A DNA stretch of 15,428 nt from assembly GCA_036351435.1 (NCBI GenBank), contig JAZBPA010000405.1, positions 1-15,428 of the forward strand, given 5' to 3'. Position numbers and translations under genes: made by a program. This DNA is from JAAUQA01 sp036351435. Its GTDB lineage: Bacteria > Pseudomonadota > Gammaproteobacteria > Competibacterales > Competibacteraceae. Of the stretch, positions 6,918 to 13,735 are shown piece by piece; position 1 is the stretch's first letter; each line of letters opens with the position of its first letter. The notes under the pieces were generated by a model. The model had not been told where the DNA came from, ran no database searches, and saw only the letters and a program-made list of their open reading frames with translations.

Positions 6918-8900
6918 GTGTGGGCCGACAAATTGCTGCAGGGGAACCCGGTGTACAGTCATTTCGCATTCGAAAGTTATCGCTATTGCATTACCGAAGG
7001 ATTACGCGTACTGGGTGTGGACAATCTGTTTTTGCAAATCCATGATCCGAGCTTTCCGAGCTTCGAAGACGAAGAAACCGGCTATGGCTCGCCTTATACG
7101 CGTGGAGCTGCCGGTTTTCTCAAACGAGTACGTAACGTTGGCTACAACGGACTACAGTTAGGTCCACAAGGCATCACCTCGGCGGATAATCCTTCGCCTT
7201 ACGATGGCACGTTCTTCTCGCGTAATCCCCTTTCTGTATCATTGGACGCTGTAAAGCGCAGCGGTCTGCTAAGCGCCGAACAGTTGGACGACCTGCTGAG
7301 TGATCGGCCGCATGGTCGGCAGCGGGTGCATTACCAATTTGCTTACGAAGCAACTCAGGCAGCGTTGAATACGGCTTACCATAATTTCCACTACCAACGG
7401 GAACGTAAACAACCCAAGGCACGCTGGCTGGCCAAGCGACTGGCCGATTTTAGAATGGCTAATGCAGACTGGTTGGAGAGGGATGCGCTTTATACCGCAT
7501 TGGTTGAAGAGCACCGTGGGAAAAGTTGGCAAAACTGGCTCGATGCCGCGGCTCAACCCGACAGCGATCAACGACTTTGGGACCCGGAACCGGGCGAAGA
7601 AGCCATCATGCAACATCGGCGCGTAGAACTGACCAAAATCTACGCTGCGGACTTGGAACATTATGCATTTGTTCAGTTACTCGCTCATGAACAGCACGAT
7701 CATTTACGGCGACTGTGCTCCGAGTTGGGTCTAAAGCTCTACGCTGATCTGCAGATCGGCATGTCGAACCAAGATGCTTGGAATTACCGTGCGCTCTGCC
7801 TACAGAATTATCGCATGGGCGCGCCGCCCAGCCGGACCAATCCTGAAGGCCAGCCATGGGGCTTCAGGATGTTGGATCCACAGCAATATTTCGCCGCCGA
7901 TGGTAGTCCAGGCCCAGTCATGCGCTTCGTGGACAGGCGGCTTAGCAAAGTCTTTGCCGAGTATGACGGCCTACGAGTGGATCATCCACAGGGTTGGGTT
8001 TGTCCGTGGGTGTATAGCACCGACATCCCTAACCCGTTCCAGGCAGTACAGGATGGAGCCCGGCTGTTTTCCTCCCCTGATCTGATTGATCATCCGCATT
8101 TACGTCAATTCGCGCTGGTACGAGCCGAGCAGTTGAATCGTGACTTGCCCCGCCACGCCGATCATTGGGTGAACGAACTCAATCAGGAACAGGTCACCCG
8201 CTACGCTGCCTTGTTCTCCCGCCTAGCGCCGCATGATATGACCGGTCGACAGGAAGTCATGTGTGAGGTGTTGAGCACTATGCCCTACCCGTTGCGCCGA
8301 GTTATGGAAAGACACGGTTTGGGCCGTTTTCGGGTGCTTCAAAACGCCGATCCCAACGATCCGTATGATGTTTACCGCAGCGATAACGCTCAACCCGCCG
8401 ATTGGATCATGTTGGGTAATCACGATACCCGGCCCATTTGGCAGCTGGCGAGGCATTGGTGCACCAGCGGCCAAGCTCATGATCGTGCCGCCGATCTGAG
8501 CCGACGATTAGTGCCCAGAGAAGCCGACCGGCCAGCTTGGACAGCGCATGTTGCTAATCATCCTGGTGTCCTGGTCCATGCCCTATTCGCGGACATGCTG
8601 CACAGCAAGGCACGTAATATTATGGTTTTTGTATCCGACATGTTAGGCGTTCAGGAACGTTACAACACCCCGGGCACTATCAGCGAAGATAACTGGTCAT
8701 TGCGGGTACCGCCGGATTTCGAAGAATCCTATCTGAGCAGAGTCGCTGAGGATCAGGCGCTGAGCCTGCCCTATGCAATCTTACTAGCATTGAAAGCTCG
8801 CCCCGACGAAGTGGACAACACACTGATCATGGCTATGGAAGTCGAGGTGGAAAGGCTGCGTGCTTTGGGGCGTTCTTTTGCGCGTTCGGCCACCCCCTAA
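6918..8900 (+). CDS. malQ: 4-alpha-glucanotransferase (GH77, amylomaltase)
   Basis: This 660-residue cytoplasmic enzyme transfers alpha-1,4-glucan chains in maltodextrin and glycogen turnover. GH77 landmarks occur in order: GYNGLQLGPQG at 75-85, LKLYADLQIGMS at 272-283, the 250s-loop-like GAPPSRTNPEGQPWG at 301-315, LRVDHPQGW with the nucleophile Asp355, CEVLSTMP with the probable acid/base Glu450, GNHDTRP with Asp503, and YNTPGTISEDNW at 582-593. All three catalytic carboxylates are present. The start chosen is a GTG without a clear Shine-Dalgarno. The frame is open from the TAG of the preceding gene (6861-6863) with no ATG, so translation may be coupled to it or may begin at a non-standard codon a little upstream. 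The length is near the long E. coli type rather than the 500-residue type. Confidence 0.85.
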   Translation: MWADKLLQGNPVYSHFAFESYRYCITEGLRVLGVDNLFLQIHDPSFPSFEDEETGYGSPYTRGAAGFLKRVRNVGYNGLQLGPQGITSADNPSPYDGTFFSRNPLSVSLDAVKRSGLLSAEQLDDLLSDRPHGRQRVHYQFAYEATQAALNTAYHNFHYQRERKQPKARWLAKRLADFRMANADWLERDALYTALVEEHRGKSWQNWLDAAAQPDSDQRLWDPEPGEEAIMQHRRVELTKIYAADLEHYAFVQLLAHEQHDHLRRLCSELGLKLYADLQIGMSNQDAWNYRALCLQNYRMGAPPSRTNPEGQPWGFRMLDPQQYFAADGSPGPVMRFVDRRLSKVFAEYDGLRVDHPQGWVCPWVYSTDIPNPFQAVQDGARLFSSPDLIDHPHLRQFALVRAEQLNRDLPRHADHWVNELNQEQVTRYAALFSRLAPHDMTGRQEVMCEVLSTMPYPLRRVMERHGLGRFRVLQNADPNDPYDVYRSDNAQPADWIMLGNHDTRPIWQLARHWCTSGQAHDRAADLSRRLVPREADRPAWTAHVANHPGVLVHALFADMLHSKARNIMVFVSDMLGVQERYNTPGTISEDNWSLRVPPDFEESYLSRVAEDQALSLPYAILLALKARPDEVDNTLIMAMEVEVERLRALGRSFARSATP

Positions 8901-8904
8901 TAGA

Positions 8905-9034
8905 GTTGAATAACGCAGCATGTGATAGCGCAACCCCTATAAATCGATTCGATTTTAGGGATAAGCTACTTGATAAATCAAAGCAATATGGCTGAACACC
9001 ATAATCAAAATAAAGTGGTTCAGCTATATTCAAC
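8905..9034. repeat. Structured inverted-repeat element (MITE-like or terminator region)
   Basis: A perfect 8-base inverted repeat (gttgaata at 8905-8912, tattcaac at 9027-9034) encloses a 130-base block. Inside are a near-palindrome at about 8936-8960 (ccctataaatcg / cgattttaggg, one bulge) and a 13-bp stem at 8985-8997 / 9018-9030 with one G-T pair and a 20-base loop. TTTT follows the second stem 6 bases later, so that stem might end malQ transcription. The nested symmetry also resembles a small non-autonomous mobile repeat. No target duplication is visible. Confidence 0.4.
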
Positions 9035-9054
9035 ACTTTTGGCCGCGTGGCGCA

Positions 9055-9123
9055 GATGGTAGGGTATACGCTTAACTAAACCGCGCTGTTATCCTGATCT
9101 TAATATCACTATCGCCTACCATC
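9055..9123 (+). repeat. Long-range inverted repeat in the leader of the 530-residue gene
   Basis: The bases gatggtagg (9055-9063) and cctaccatc (9115-9123) are perfect complements separated by 51 bases. The right arm ends 3 bases before the ATG at 9127, where a Shine-Dalgarno would be expected; none is visible. Confidence 0.4.
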
Positions 9124-9126
9124 ACC

Positions 9127-10719
9127 ATGAACTCAGCCAAAAAACTCCATCGCTATGCCAAACAGCTCGCCAAACAACTAGCCAAGCAGCAAGTGCCGCC
9201 CATTGACGAAGCACTGTTGGATTATCTCGACAATAACCCAGAAACCCTCCTAGAAAGCCTGCAGGCGTTAGTCGAACAGTTACACGATGAGGCTGACAAC
9301 GAGCATCTAGTCAACGCCTATTTATTACTGATCCACGTGCACTTGGAACAAATTCGCTACCAAGTTGACCGCAACTACGATTGGGCGAAGGAATTGATCG
9401 CTGATTTCCAACATCAGGTATTGAATTTAGCGCGCACCGGGCAATTACCGGATACGTTGTTGGGGCAACTCGCCCTGGCGCTGAAGGAGGCGAAATTGGC
9501 AGTCGATCCACAGTTGTTTTCCGCAATCGAAAACGCCATGGATAACCGTAGCACTCATAATGAGATCGCCCCTACGGACATTGACGAGGTGCTGGCCGGT
9601 TTAGCGCAAGAAATCAAAGGCGACGAATTCGACGTAATCCAGGCCCTGACCGAATTCACTTATGCCTTACCTATTCAGGCGCGGGTGGCGCTCGCCGCCG
9701 AGATGCTTGTCTGTCGCTTCCCTACTTTGCAAAACGCCGCTCCGTTGCTGGTGCTTGATGAACGCAAAGAGATGCGCCGCTCCGTCGCCCAAGTGTTGTT
9801 AGGAACGGTGCATGCGCTCACCCCGGCTGGATTGCGCCGACTCATCATCATTCGCAGTTGGTTACCCGAGCCGGAACGGCCATTGGTCGATAAAATCATT
9901 AAAGCTGCCCGCCAGAAGGGCGTCGAGTGTGCCCAATGGCCACCCACCACTCCGGCAGAAGTACATGCGACCGCGCTCGACGGTTCTGGTGCGCAGGGGT
10001 TTATGATTCTCTCCAAAGCCGGTAGAAAACATCGGCTATCGTCGGTTCTGCTCAGATTGAGCAAAGGCATAATGGATGCTTGGAGCAGCGGCCCAGAGGG
10101 TAAACGAACGATAAATAAGCAATTGAGTGCGGCATCCACGCAAACACCTTTGCAGACCGTAGCCGATGAGTATCTGACGCGAGCCGTGCGGCATCATCTC
10201 GCGGTAGCTTGCGAGACTCAACAGGTTCCTCCAGTGGGCTTGCTGGGGGTCGCCGAAATTCTAGGCGCAGCGGACTGGCAACCGGATCGGATAAACGTGG
10301 CGGCGACTACGGAAAGGTTGTTTATGGAATTACCCGAGACGCTACGCAGCCCTTCAGCGCTTAAAAAATGTCTGCAAGAGAGCGAATTCTGGAGCATAGA
10401 AGCCGGCATTACAGAGTCCTGGTTTGAAGACGATCAGGCAGTCGCCGACTTACTAGCCAAAAGTCGCACACGGCGCTTGGATACGTTGGCCAAACGGGTG
10501 CTCACCGAAGTGATTGAACCACGGCGGGCGATATGGACGGAAAAATTGCTATGGACTGTGCTGTGGTTCAAAGAAGAATCCGACTCGTCGCCGGATGAAG
10601 ATGCTTTGTGGGTCAATTTTCTGCGGATCACCTGGGCGCTGTTACAAGGTCAACCACTCAATGAAATTCCCTTGTTTACCGACATTGCGAATAGAACCGT
10701 TCTCGCATTGCGAAATTAG
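9127..10719 (+). CDS. Conserved-looking protein of unknown function (530 residues)
   Basis: I do not recognise this protein. It has no signal peptide, membrane segment, heme motif or nucleotide-binding loop, and is probably cytoplasmic. It is rich in Leu, Ala and Glu and appears mostly alpha-helical. A short AKQLAKQLAKQQ repeat lies in the basic N-terminus (about 12-23). Acidic helices follow (about 25-160), then a more conserved-looking middle (about 190-270, with LLVLDERKEMRRSVAQVLLG and RLIIIRSWLPEPERPLVDKI) and a C-terminal helical part (about 345-530). The ATG has no Shine-Dalgarno, and an inverted-repeat arm occupies that position. It ends 51 bases before the chosen baeR start with no terminator between, so the two are likely co-transcribed. 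The continuous 530-codon frame with ordinary composition makes it a real gene. Confidence 0.85.
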   Translation: MNSAKKLHRYAKQLAKQLAKQQVPPIDEALLDYLDNNPETLLESLQALVEQLHDEADNEHLVNAYLLLIHVHLEQIRYQVDRNYDWAKELIADFQHQVLNLARTGQLPDTLLGQLALALKEAKLAVDPQLFSAIENAMDNRSTHNEIAPTDIDEVLAGLAQEIKGDEFDVIQALTEFTYALPIQARVALAAEMLVCRFPTLQNAAPLLVLDERKEMRRSVAQVLLGTVHALTPAGLRRLIIIRSWLPEPERPLVDKIIKAARQKGVECAQWPPTTPAEVHATALDGSGAQGFMILSKAGRKHRLSSVLLRLSKGIMDAWSSGPEGKRTINKQLSAASTQTPLQTVADEYLTRAVRHHLAVACETQQVPPVGLLGVAEILGAADWQPDRINVAATTERLFMELPETLRSPSALKKCLQESEFWSIEAGITESWFEDDQAVADLLAKSRTRRLDTLAKRVLTEVIEPRRAIWTEKLLWTVLWFKEESDSSPDEDALWVNFLRITWALLQGQPLNEIPLFTDIANRTVLALRN

Positions 10720-10770
10720 TCCTACGCTGTTCACGCCGTCGGTCTAGCCATGCCTTGGGAAGTGGGTGAC

Positions 10771-11433
10771 ATGCCTCAGCATATCCTGATTGTGGAAGAC
10801 GAACCCAAAATCGCTGCCCTGCTCAGGGACTATCTTGTCCAAAGCGGTTACCAGACTGATCATCTGGATCGTGGTGACGCGGTGGAAAGCTGGGTTCGGA
10901 AATATCCGGTGGATCTGGTGTTATTGGACTTGATGCTACCCGGTAAAGACGGCTTAGAGGTGTGCAAGGGACTCAGAACTTTTTCCTCAGTGCCGATTAT
11001 CATGATCACTGCACGTGTAGAGGAAATCGACCGCCTGCTCGGTCTGGAACTGGGGGCGGACGATTATGTTTGTAAACCCTTTAGTCCCCGTGAGGTGGTG
11101 GCCCGTGTCAAAGCAATTCTGCGCCGTCTCAACGCGCCACCCACCGAACCCCTAGTGAAATTAGACGAGGCGGCGTATCAAGCCTACCTGTACGGCAGAG
11201 AACTCGGACTCACCGCGGTGGAATTCAAAATACTCCGGGAATTAGTGCATCAGCCTGGTCGGATTTTTTCCCGAGATCGGCTGATGGATAGTATGTATGC
11301 TGATCAGCGCATCGTTTCCGAACGCACCGTAGACAGCCATATCAAGAAGCTGCGGAAAAAAATCGCGACTGTTCTACCTGATCGGGAAATCGTACATTCA
11401 GTCTATGGCGTGGGCTATAAATATGAAGGGTAG
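10771..11433 (+). CDS. baeR: OmpR-family response regulator, BaeR-like
   Basis: The protein is a cytoplasmic DNA-binding regulator phosphorylated by a histidine kinase. Counted from the ATG at 10771, the receiver domain (1-115) has the acidic pair Glu9-Asp10, phospho-acceptor Asp53 in LLDLMLPGKDG, Thr80 and Lys102 (DDYVCKPFSP). The winged-helix domain follows (about 125-217) with LTAVEFKILRELV, SERTVDSHIKKLRKKI and SVYGVGYKYEG. Long blocks such as EEIDRLLGLE, GADDY, KPFSPREVVARVK and TVDSHIK are nearly those of E. coli BaeR, which controls envelope-stress and efflux genes. The frame also opens at an ATG at 10750, but GTGGG before 10771 and the position of HILIVEDE favour the inner start. The kinase gene is not adjacent; it lies about 2.3 kb downstream. 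Confidence 0.9.
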   Translation: MPQHILIVEDEPKIAALLRDYLVQSGYQTDHLDRGDAVESWVRKYPVDLVLLDLMLPGKDGLEVCKGLRTFSSVPIIMITARVEEIDRLLGLELGADDYVCKPFSPREVVARVKAILRRLNAPPTEPLVKLDEAAYQAYLYGRELGLTAVEFKILRELVHQPGRIFSRDRLMDSMYADQRIVSERTVDSHIKKLRKKIATVLPDREIVHSVYGVGYKYEG

Positions 11434-11511
11434 GACCAAGCGCCTGTAAGAGCTAAGCCTGACGGACTGACGCCACCAAACGCCAGCCCGAATTACTACA
11501 ACTCTAATTGA

Positions 11512-11787
11512 TTACCATCGCCTCGGTTTTGATTGAGAGCGCTCATTACGGGGACGTGCGATATTGACGGTAATCGATCTGCCGTTAACGGCCCGCCCGT
11601 TTAACTGTTTAATTGCCTCTTCAGCTTCGGCTTGTTTATCCATTTCAACAAAACCAAATCCTTTAGATTGACCGGTATATTTGTCCTTAATCAGGCTCAC
11701 ACTGGTGACTTGTCCATGCTCAGCAAAAAGACCCTGAAGCTCTTCTTCTGTCACGTTATATGACAGGTTTCCCACGTAAATATTCAT
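11512..11787 (-). CDS. Small RRM RNA-binding protein
   Basis: This 91-residue protein is a single RNA recognition motif. RNP2 is IYVGNL (3-8) and RNP1 is KGFGFVEM (42-49), with the aromatic residues that stack on RNA in place. A short basic tail, RPRNERSQSKPRRW, ends it. Such stand-alone bacterial RRM proteins are cytoplasmic and often cold-induced; the target RNAs here are unknown. A purine-rich GAGAGAAG precedes the ATG. Upstream lies a leader of about 90 bases able to form two mutually exclusive helices, which may regulate its own translation. The gene sits in opposite orientation between baeR and the di-heme/baeS operon. Confidence 0.93.
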   Translation of the reverse strand: MNIYVGNLSYNVTEEELQGLFAEHGQVTSVSLIKDKYTGQSKGFGFVEMDKQAEAEEAIKQLNGRAVNGRSITVNIARPRNERSQSKPRRW

Positions 11788-11804
11788 CCACTTCTCTCTT
11801 CAAC

Positions 11805-11860
11805 GTGCGGTAATCAGCTGAAACTATCGAATAACTTACCGCGCAAACATCAATCGATAG
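11805..11860 (-). promoter_or_regulatory. Interleaved helices in the RRM 5' leader (pseudoknot or switch candidate)
   Basis: Read on the minus strand, four segments occur as a-b-a'-b': CTATCGA (11860-11854), GCGGTAA (11842-11836), TCGATAG (11830-11824), TTACCGC (11813-11807). The first pairs with the third and the second with the fourth. Stem b extends to 9 pairs with one G-U (11805-11813 / 11836-11844). The two helices are interleaved, so they form either a pseudoknot or alternative structures. The block ends about 18-20 bases before the start codon. Confidence 0.5.
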
Positions 11861-11882
11861 CAATTTGCCCTTGGCAGTAAGA

Positions 11883-11891
11883 AGTATAGCA
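11883..11891 (-). promoter_or_regulatory. Candidate extended -10 promoter of the RRM gene
   Basis: The minus strand reads TGCTATACT, an extended -10 (TGn plus TATACT). No convincing -35 element is seen at the usual distance. Transcription from here would give the structured leader of nearly 90 bases. Confidence 0.3.
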
Positions 11892-12009
11892 AAGAACACC
11901 TCACACCACCGCGGTAGTATCGGCTTTCAGCCCAATCACTTTTCAAGCCGGCTGCCAACAGCTTGCAGTTCCTTAATTTCTGCACATTTCTTCCCAAATG
12001 GCGCATCAC

Positions 12010-12033
12010 AATGGTGCACGCAATCACACCATT
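12010..12033 (+). promoter_or_regulatory. Inverted repeat just before the leader ORF ribosome site
   Basis: The arms aatggtg (12010-12016) and caccatt (12027-12033) are perfect complements around a 10-base spacer. The right arm ends 2 bases before the GGAG at 12036-12039. It could be a dyad operator or an RNA hairpin modulating ribosome access. Confidence 0.35.
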
Positions 12034-12046
12034 ATGGAGATGCGGA

Positions 12047-12160
12047 ATGAAAAGCTTTGTTTTAAACCACGTTGATAACGTTAACTCCGTCCACCGTCAC
12101 CTGGGCCTATCCACGGCCGGATTTCAAGCGATGATTTTAATAACCGGGAACCATCGGTAA
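12047..12160 (+). CDS. 37-residue leader ORF coupled to the di-heme gene
   Basis: An ATG at 12047 stands 7 bases after a good GGAG (12036-12039) and opens a 37-codon frame starting MKSFVLNHVDNVNS and ending LITGNHR. Its TAA (12158-12160) overlaps the ATG of the di-heme gene (12160-12162) as TAATG, the classic arrangement for translational coupling. The downstream gene has only a weak site of its own. The peptide has no motif I recognise. A longer in-frame version from 11963 lacks a ribosome site. It may be a regulatory leader or a small protein, though a chance ORF is not excluded. Confidence 0.45.
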   Translation: MKSFVLNHVDNVNSVHRHLGLSTAGFQAMILITGNHR

Positions 12161-13731
12161 TGAAAAAAAAACTAAAAACCACTGGCACTAAACTGCAGTT
12201 CAGCATAGTGGTCGGCGCGATGAGTCTTGTTGCAACGAGTCAAGCCGCTGAGAATACCGCTTCGTTAGAGGAGATTGAGACCAATCACCAAGCGCAAGCT
12301 GAACATGTCGAGCAGTCTGAACTCTTTGATTTGGTTGTCGCTGGGGAACACCAACACGCTTTTGAAGAAGCCTTTGAGTTGGGTGATGAGTTATTCGAAG
12401 CGACCTTCAATGCGCTGGACGGCGTCGGGGCGCAAGTCGACGAAATGCAGCGGTTTACCCGGGTTCCGCGCGCCGACCTGAGCGAACCCGGCGAGTGGGC
12501 TACACATATCCCCAAACGGGAGACTGGACCGAACGGCCAGGCCTGTAATTCCTGCCACAACCAGCCTAGCGACGATGGTGCAGGCGCTGTCAGCAGTAAT
12601 GTGCATCGCGATCCGTTGCACAGTGCCACCCTGAGCACATTCATTACCCGCAATACCCCGCACGTCTTCGGGCTGGGCGCATTGCAGCGATTAGCCGAGG
12701 AAATGACCGAGGATTTGCAGGGGCAACGAGACCAAGCTATTGCTAGGGCCTGCCAGGAAGGCGTTGCTCAGACCGAAACATTGCGTAGTAAAGATATTGA
12801 TTTTGGTTCAGTGACGGTGACCCCAGTGGCGACCAATCCTTGCCAAGTCGAAATCAATAACGCACAGGTGCAAGGCGTCACCGCTGATCTGGTGATCCGA
12901 CCCTTGCAATGGAAAGGCAGTGAAGGCTTTATCCGCAAATTTAATCGTGACGCAGCGCATAACGAATTGGGCATGCAGGCGGTTGAATTGGTAGGCTACG
13001 GCATTGATGGTGATGGGGACGGCATCAGTGATGAGTTGACCATCGGTGATCAAACCGCATTGTCGATTTATCTGGCGGCCCAACCGCGCCCGGTCACTCA
13101 ACTCGAATTAGACGAGCTAGATTTGATTCCAGCTTTGTCGCGGGAACAGCGACGCGCGATCCGCGCCGGTGAACAACGCTTTGCGCAAATTGGCTGCGTT
13201 TCTTGCCATACGCCGGCGCTCAAACTGAACGATCCCATCTTTTATGAACCCAGTCGCAGCGCAGCCCATCGTGACGAAGTATTCCCTGGTGGCCAAGATC
13301 CCATAGCCGAAGGTGTCGATCCAAGCTATGCCGTGAGCTTTAATCTGACTCGTGACCAGCCTGATAACATTATCCATACGGAAGATGGCCGCACCCACCG
13401 CCTGGGTAGTTTTGAGACGGATCGGCGGGGGCAAGCGATCATTCGGCTATATAGCGATCTGAAGCAGCATGAGATGGGCGCAGCATTAGCGGAAAATATC
13501 GACGAAGTCGGTACTGGCGCATCGACTTGGATGACCGAAGCGTTATGGGGGGTCGGCTCGACGGCGCCTTATTTACACGACGGGCGGGCGACTACATTAA
13601 CCGAGGCGATATTAGCCCACGGTGGCGAAGCCGAAGCCTCACGGCAAGCTTTTCAAGCCTTGGCGGCAGAGGATCAGCAGAGCTTGATTGCATTTTTAGA
13701 GAACCTGGTTTTGTTCAAGCAAGAAGAGTAG
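12160..13731 (+). CDS. Periplasmic di-heme c-type oxidoreductase (DHOR/cytochrome c peroxidase-like)
   Basis: The 523-residue precursor has a Sec signal peptide (1-30, cut near SQAA). Two c-heme sites are visible, CNSCH at 129-133 and CVSCH at 346-350, so the mature protein should carry two covalent hemes in the periplasm. The C-terminal APYLHDGRATTLTEAILAHGG (469-489) is characteristic of the di-heme oxidoreductase family (PF06537 type), related to bacterial cytochrome c peroxidases and MauG. An acidic loop, DGDGDGISDE (283-292), looks like a calcium site. Residues 31-90 form a Glu/Gln-rich helical extension. The actual substrate is not known for most of this family. It overlaps a leader ORF by one base at its start and is 4 bases from baeS at its end, so it is probably co-expressed with the kinase. 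Confidence 0.9.
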   Translation: MKKKLKTTGTKLQFSIVVGAMSLVATSQAAENTASLEEIETNHQAQAEHVEQSELFDLVVAGEHQHAFEEAFELGDELFEATFNALDGVGAQVDEMQRFTRVPRADLSEPGEWATHIPKRETGPNGQACNSCHNQPSDDGAGAVSSNVHRDPLHSATLSTFITRNTPHVFGLGALQRLAEEMTEDLQGQRDQAIARACQEGVAQTETLRSKDIDFGSVTVTPVATNPCQVEINNAQVQGVTADLVIRPLQWKGSEGFIRKFNRDAAHNELGMQAVELVGYGIDGDGDGISDELTIGDQTALSIYLAAQPRPVTQLELDELDLIPALSREQRRAIRAGEQRFAQIGCVSCHTPALKLNDPIFYEPSRSAAHRDEVFPGGQDPIAEGVDPSYAVSFNLTRDQPDNIIHTEDGRTHRLGSFETDRRGQAIIRLYSDLKQHEMGAALAENIDEVGTGASTWMTEALWGVGSTAPYLHDGRATTLTEAILAHGGEAEASRQAFQALAAEDQQSLIAFLENLVLFKQEE

Positions 13732-13735
13732 CTTT

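Noticed and set aside
9041..9115. tRNA-like beginning (GGCCGCG, then GGCGCAGATGGTAGGGTA resembling a D-arm)
   Set aside because: No anticodon stem, no GTTCGAA-type T-loop and no matching acceptor 3' strand within the expected 75 bases.
10750..10770. Extended baeR start at the upstream ATG
   Set aside because: No Shine-Dalgarno before it, and the family begins its fold at HILIVEDE just after the inner ATG; the seven extra residues are possible but less likely.
11434..11511. Terminator between baeR and the convergent RRM gene
   Set aside because: Only a weak stem with a G-U pair is possible and no T tract follows on either strand.
11963..12160. Longer 65-codon version of the leader ORF
   Set aside because: No ribosome site near 11963; the internal ATG at 12047 has a well-spaced GGAG.
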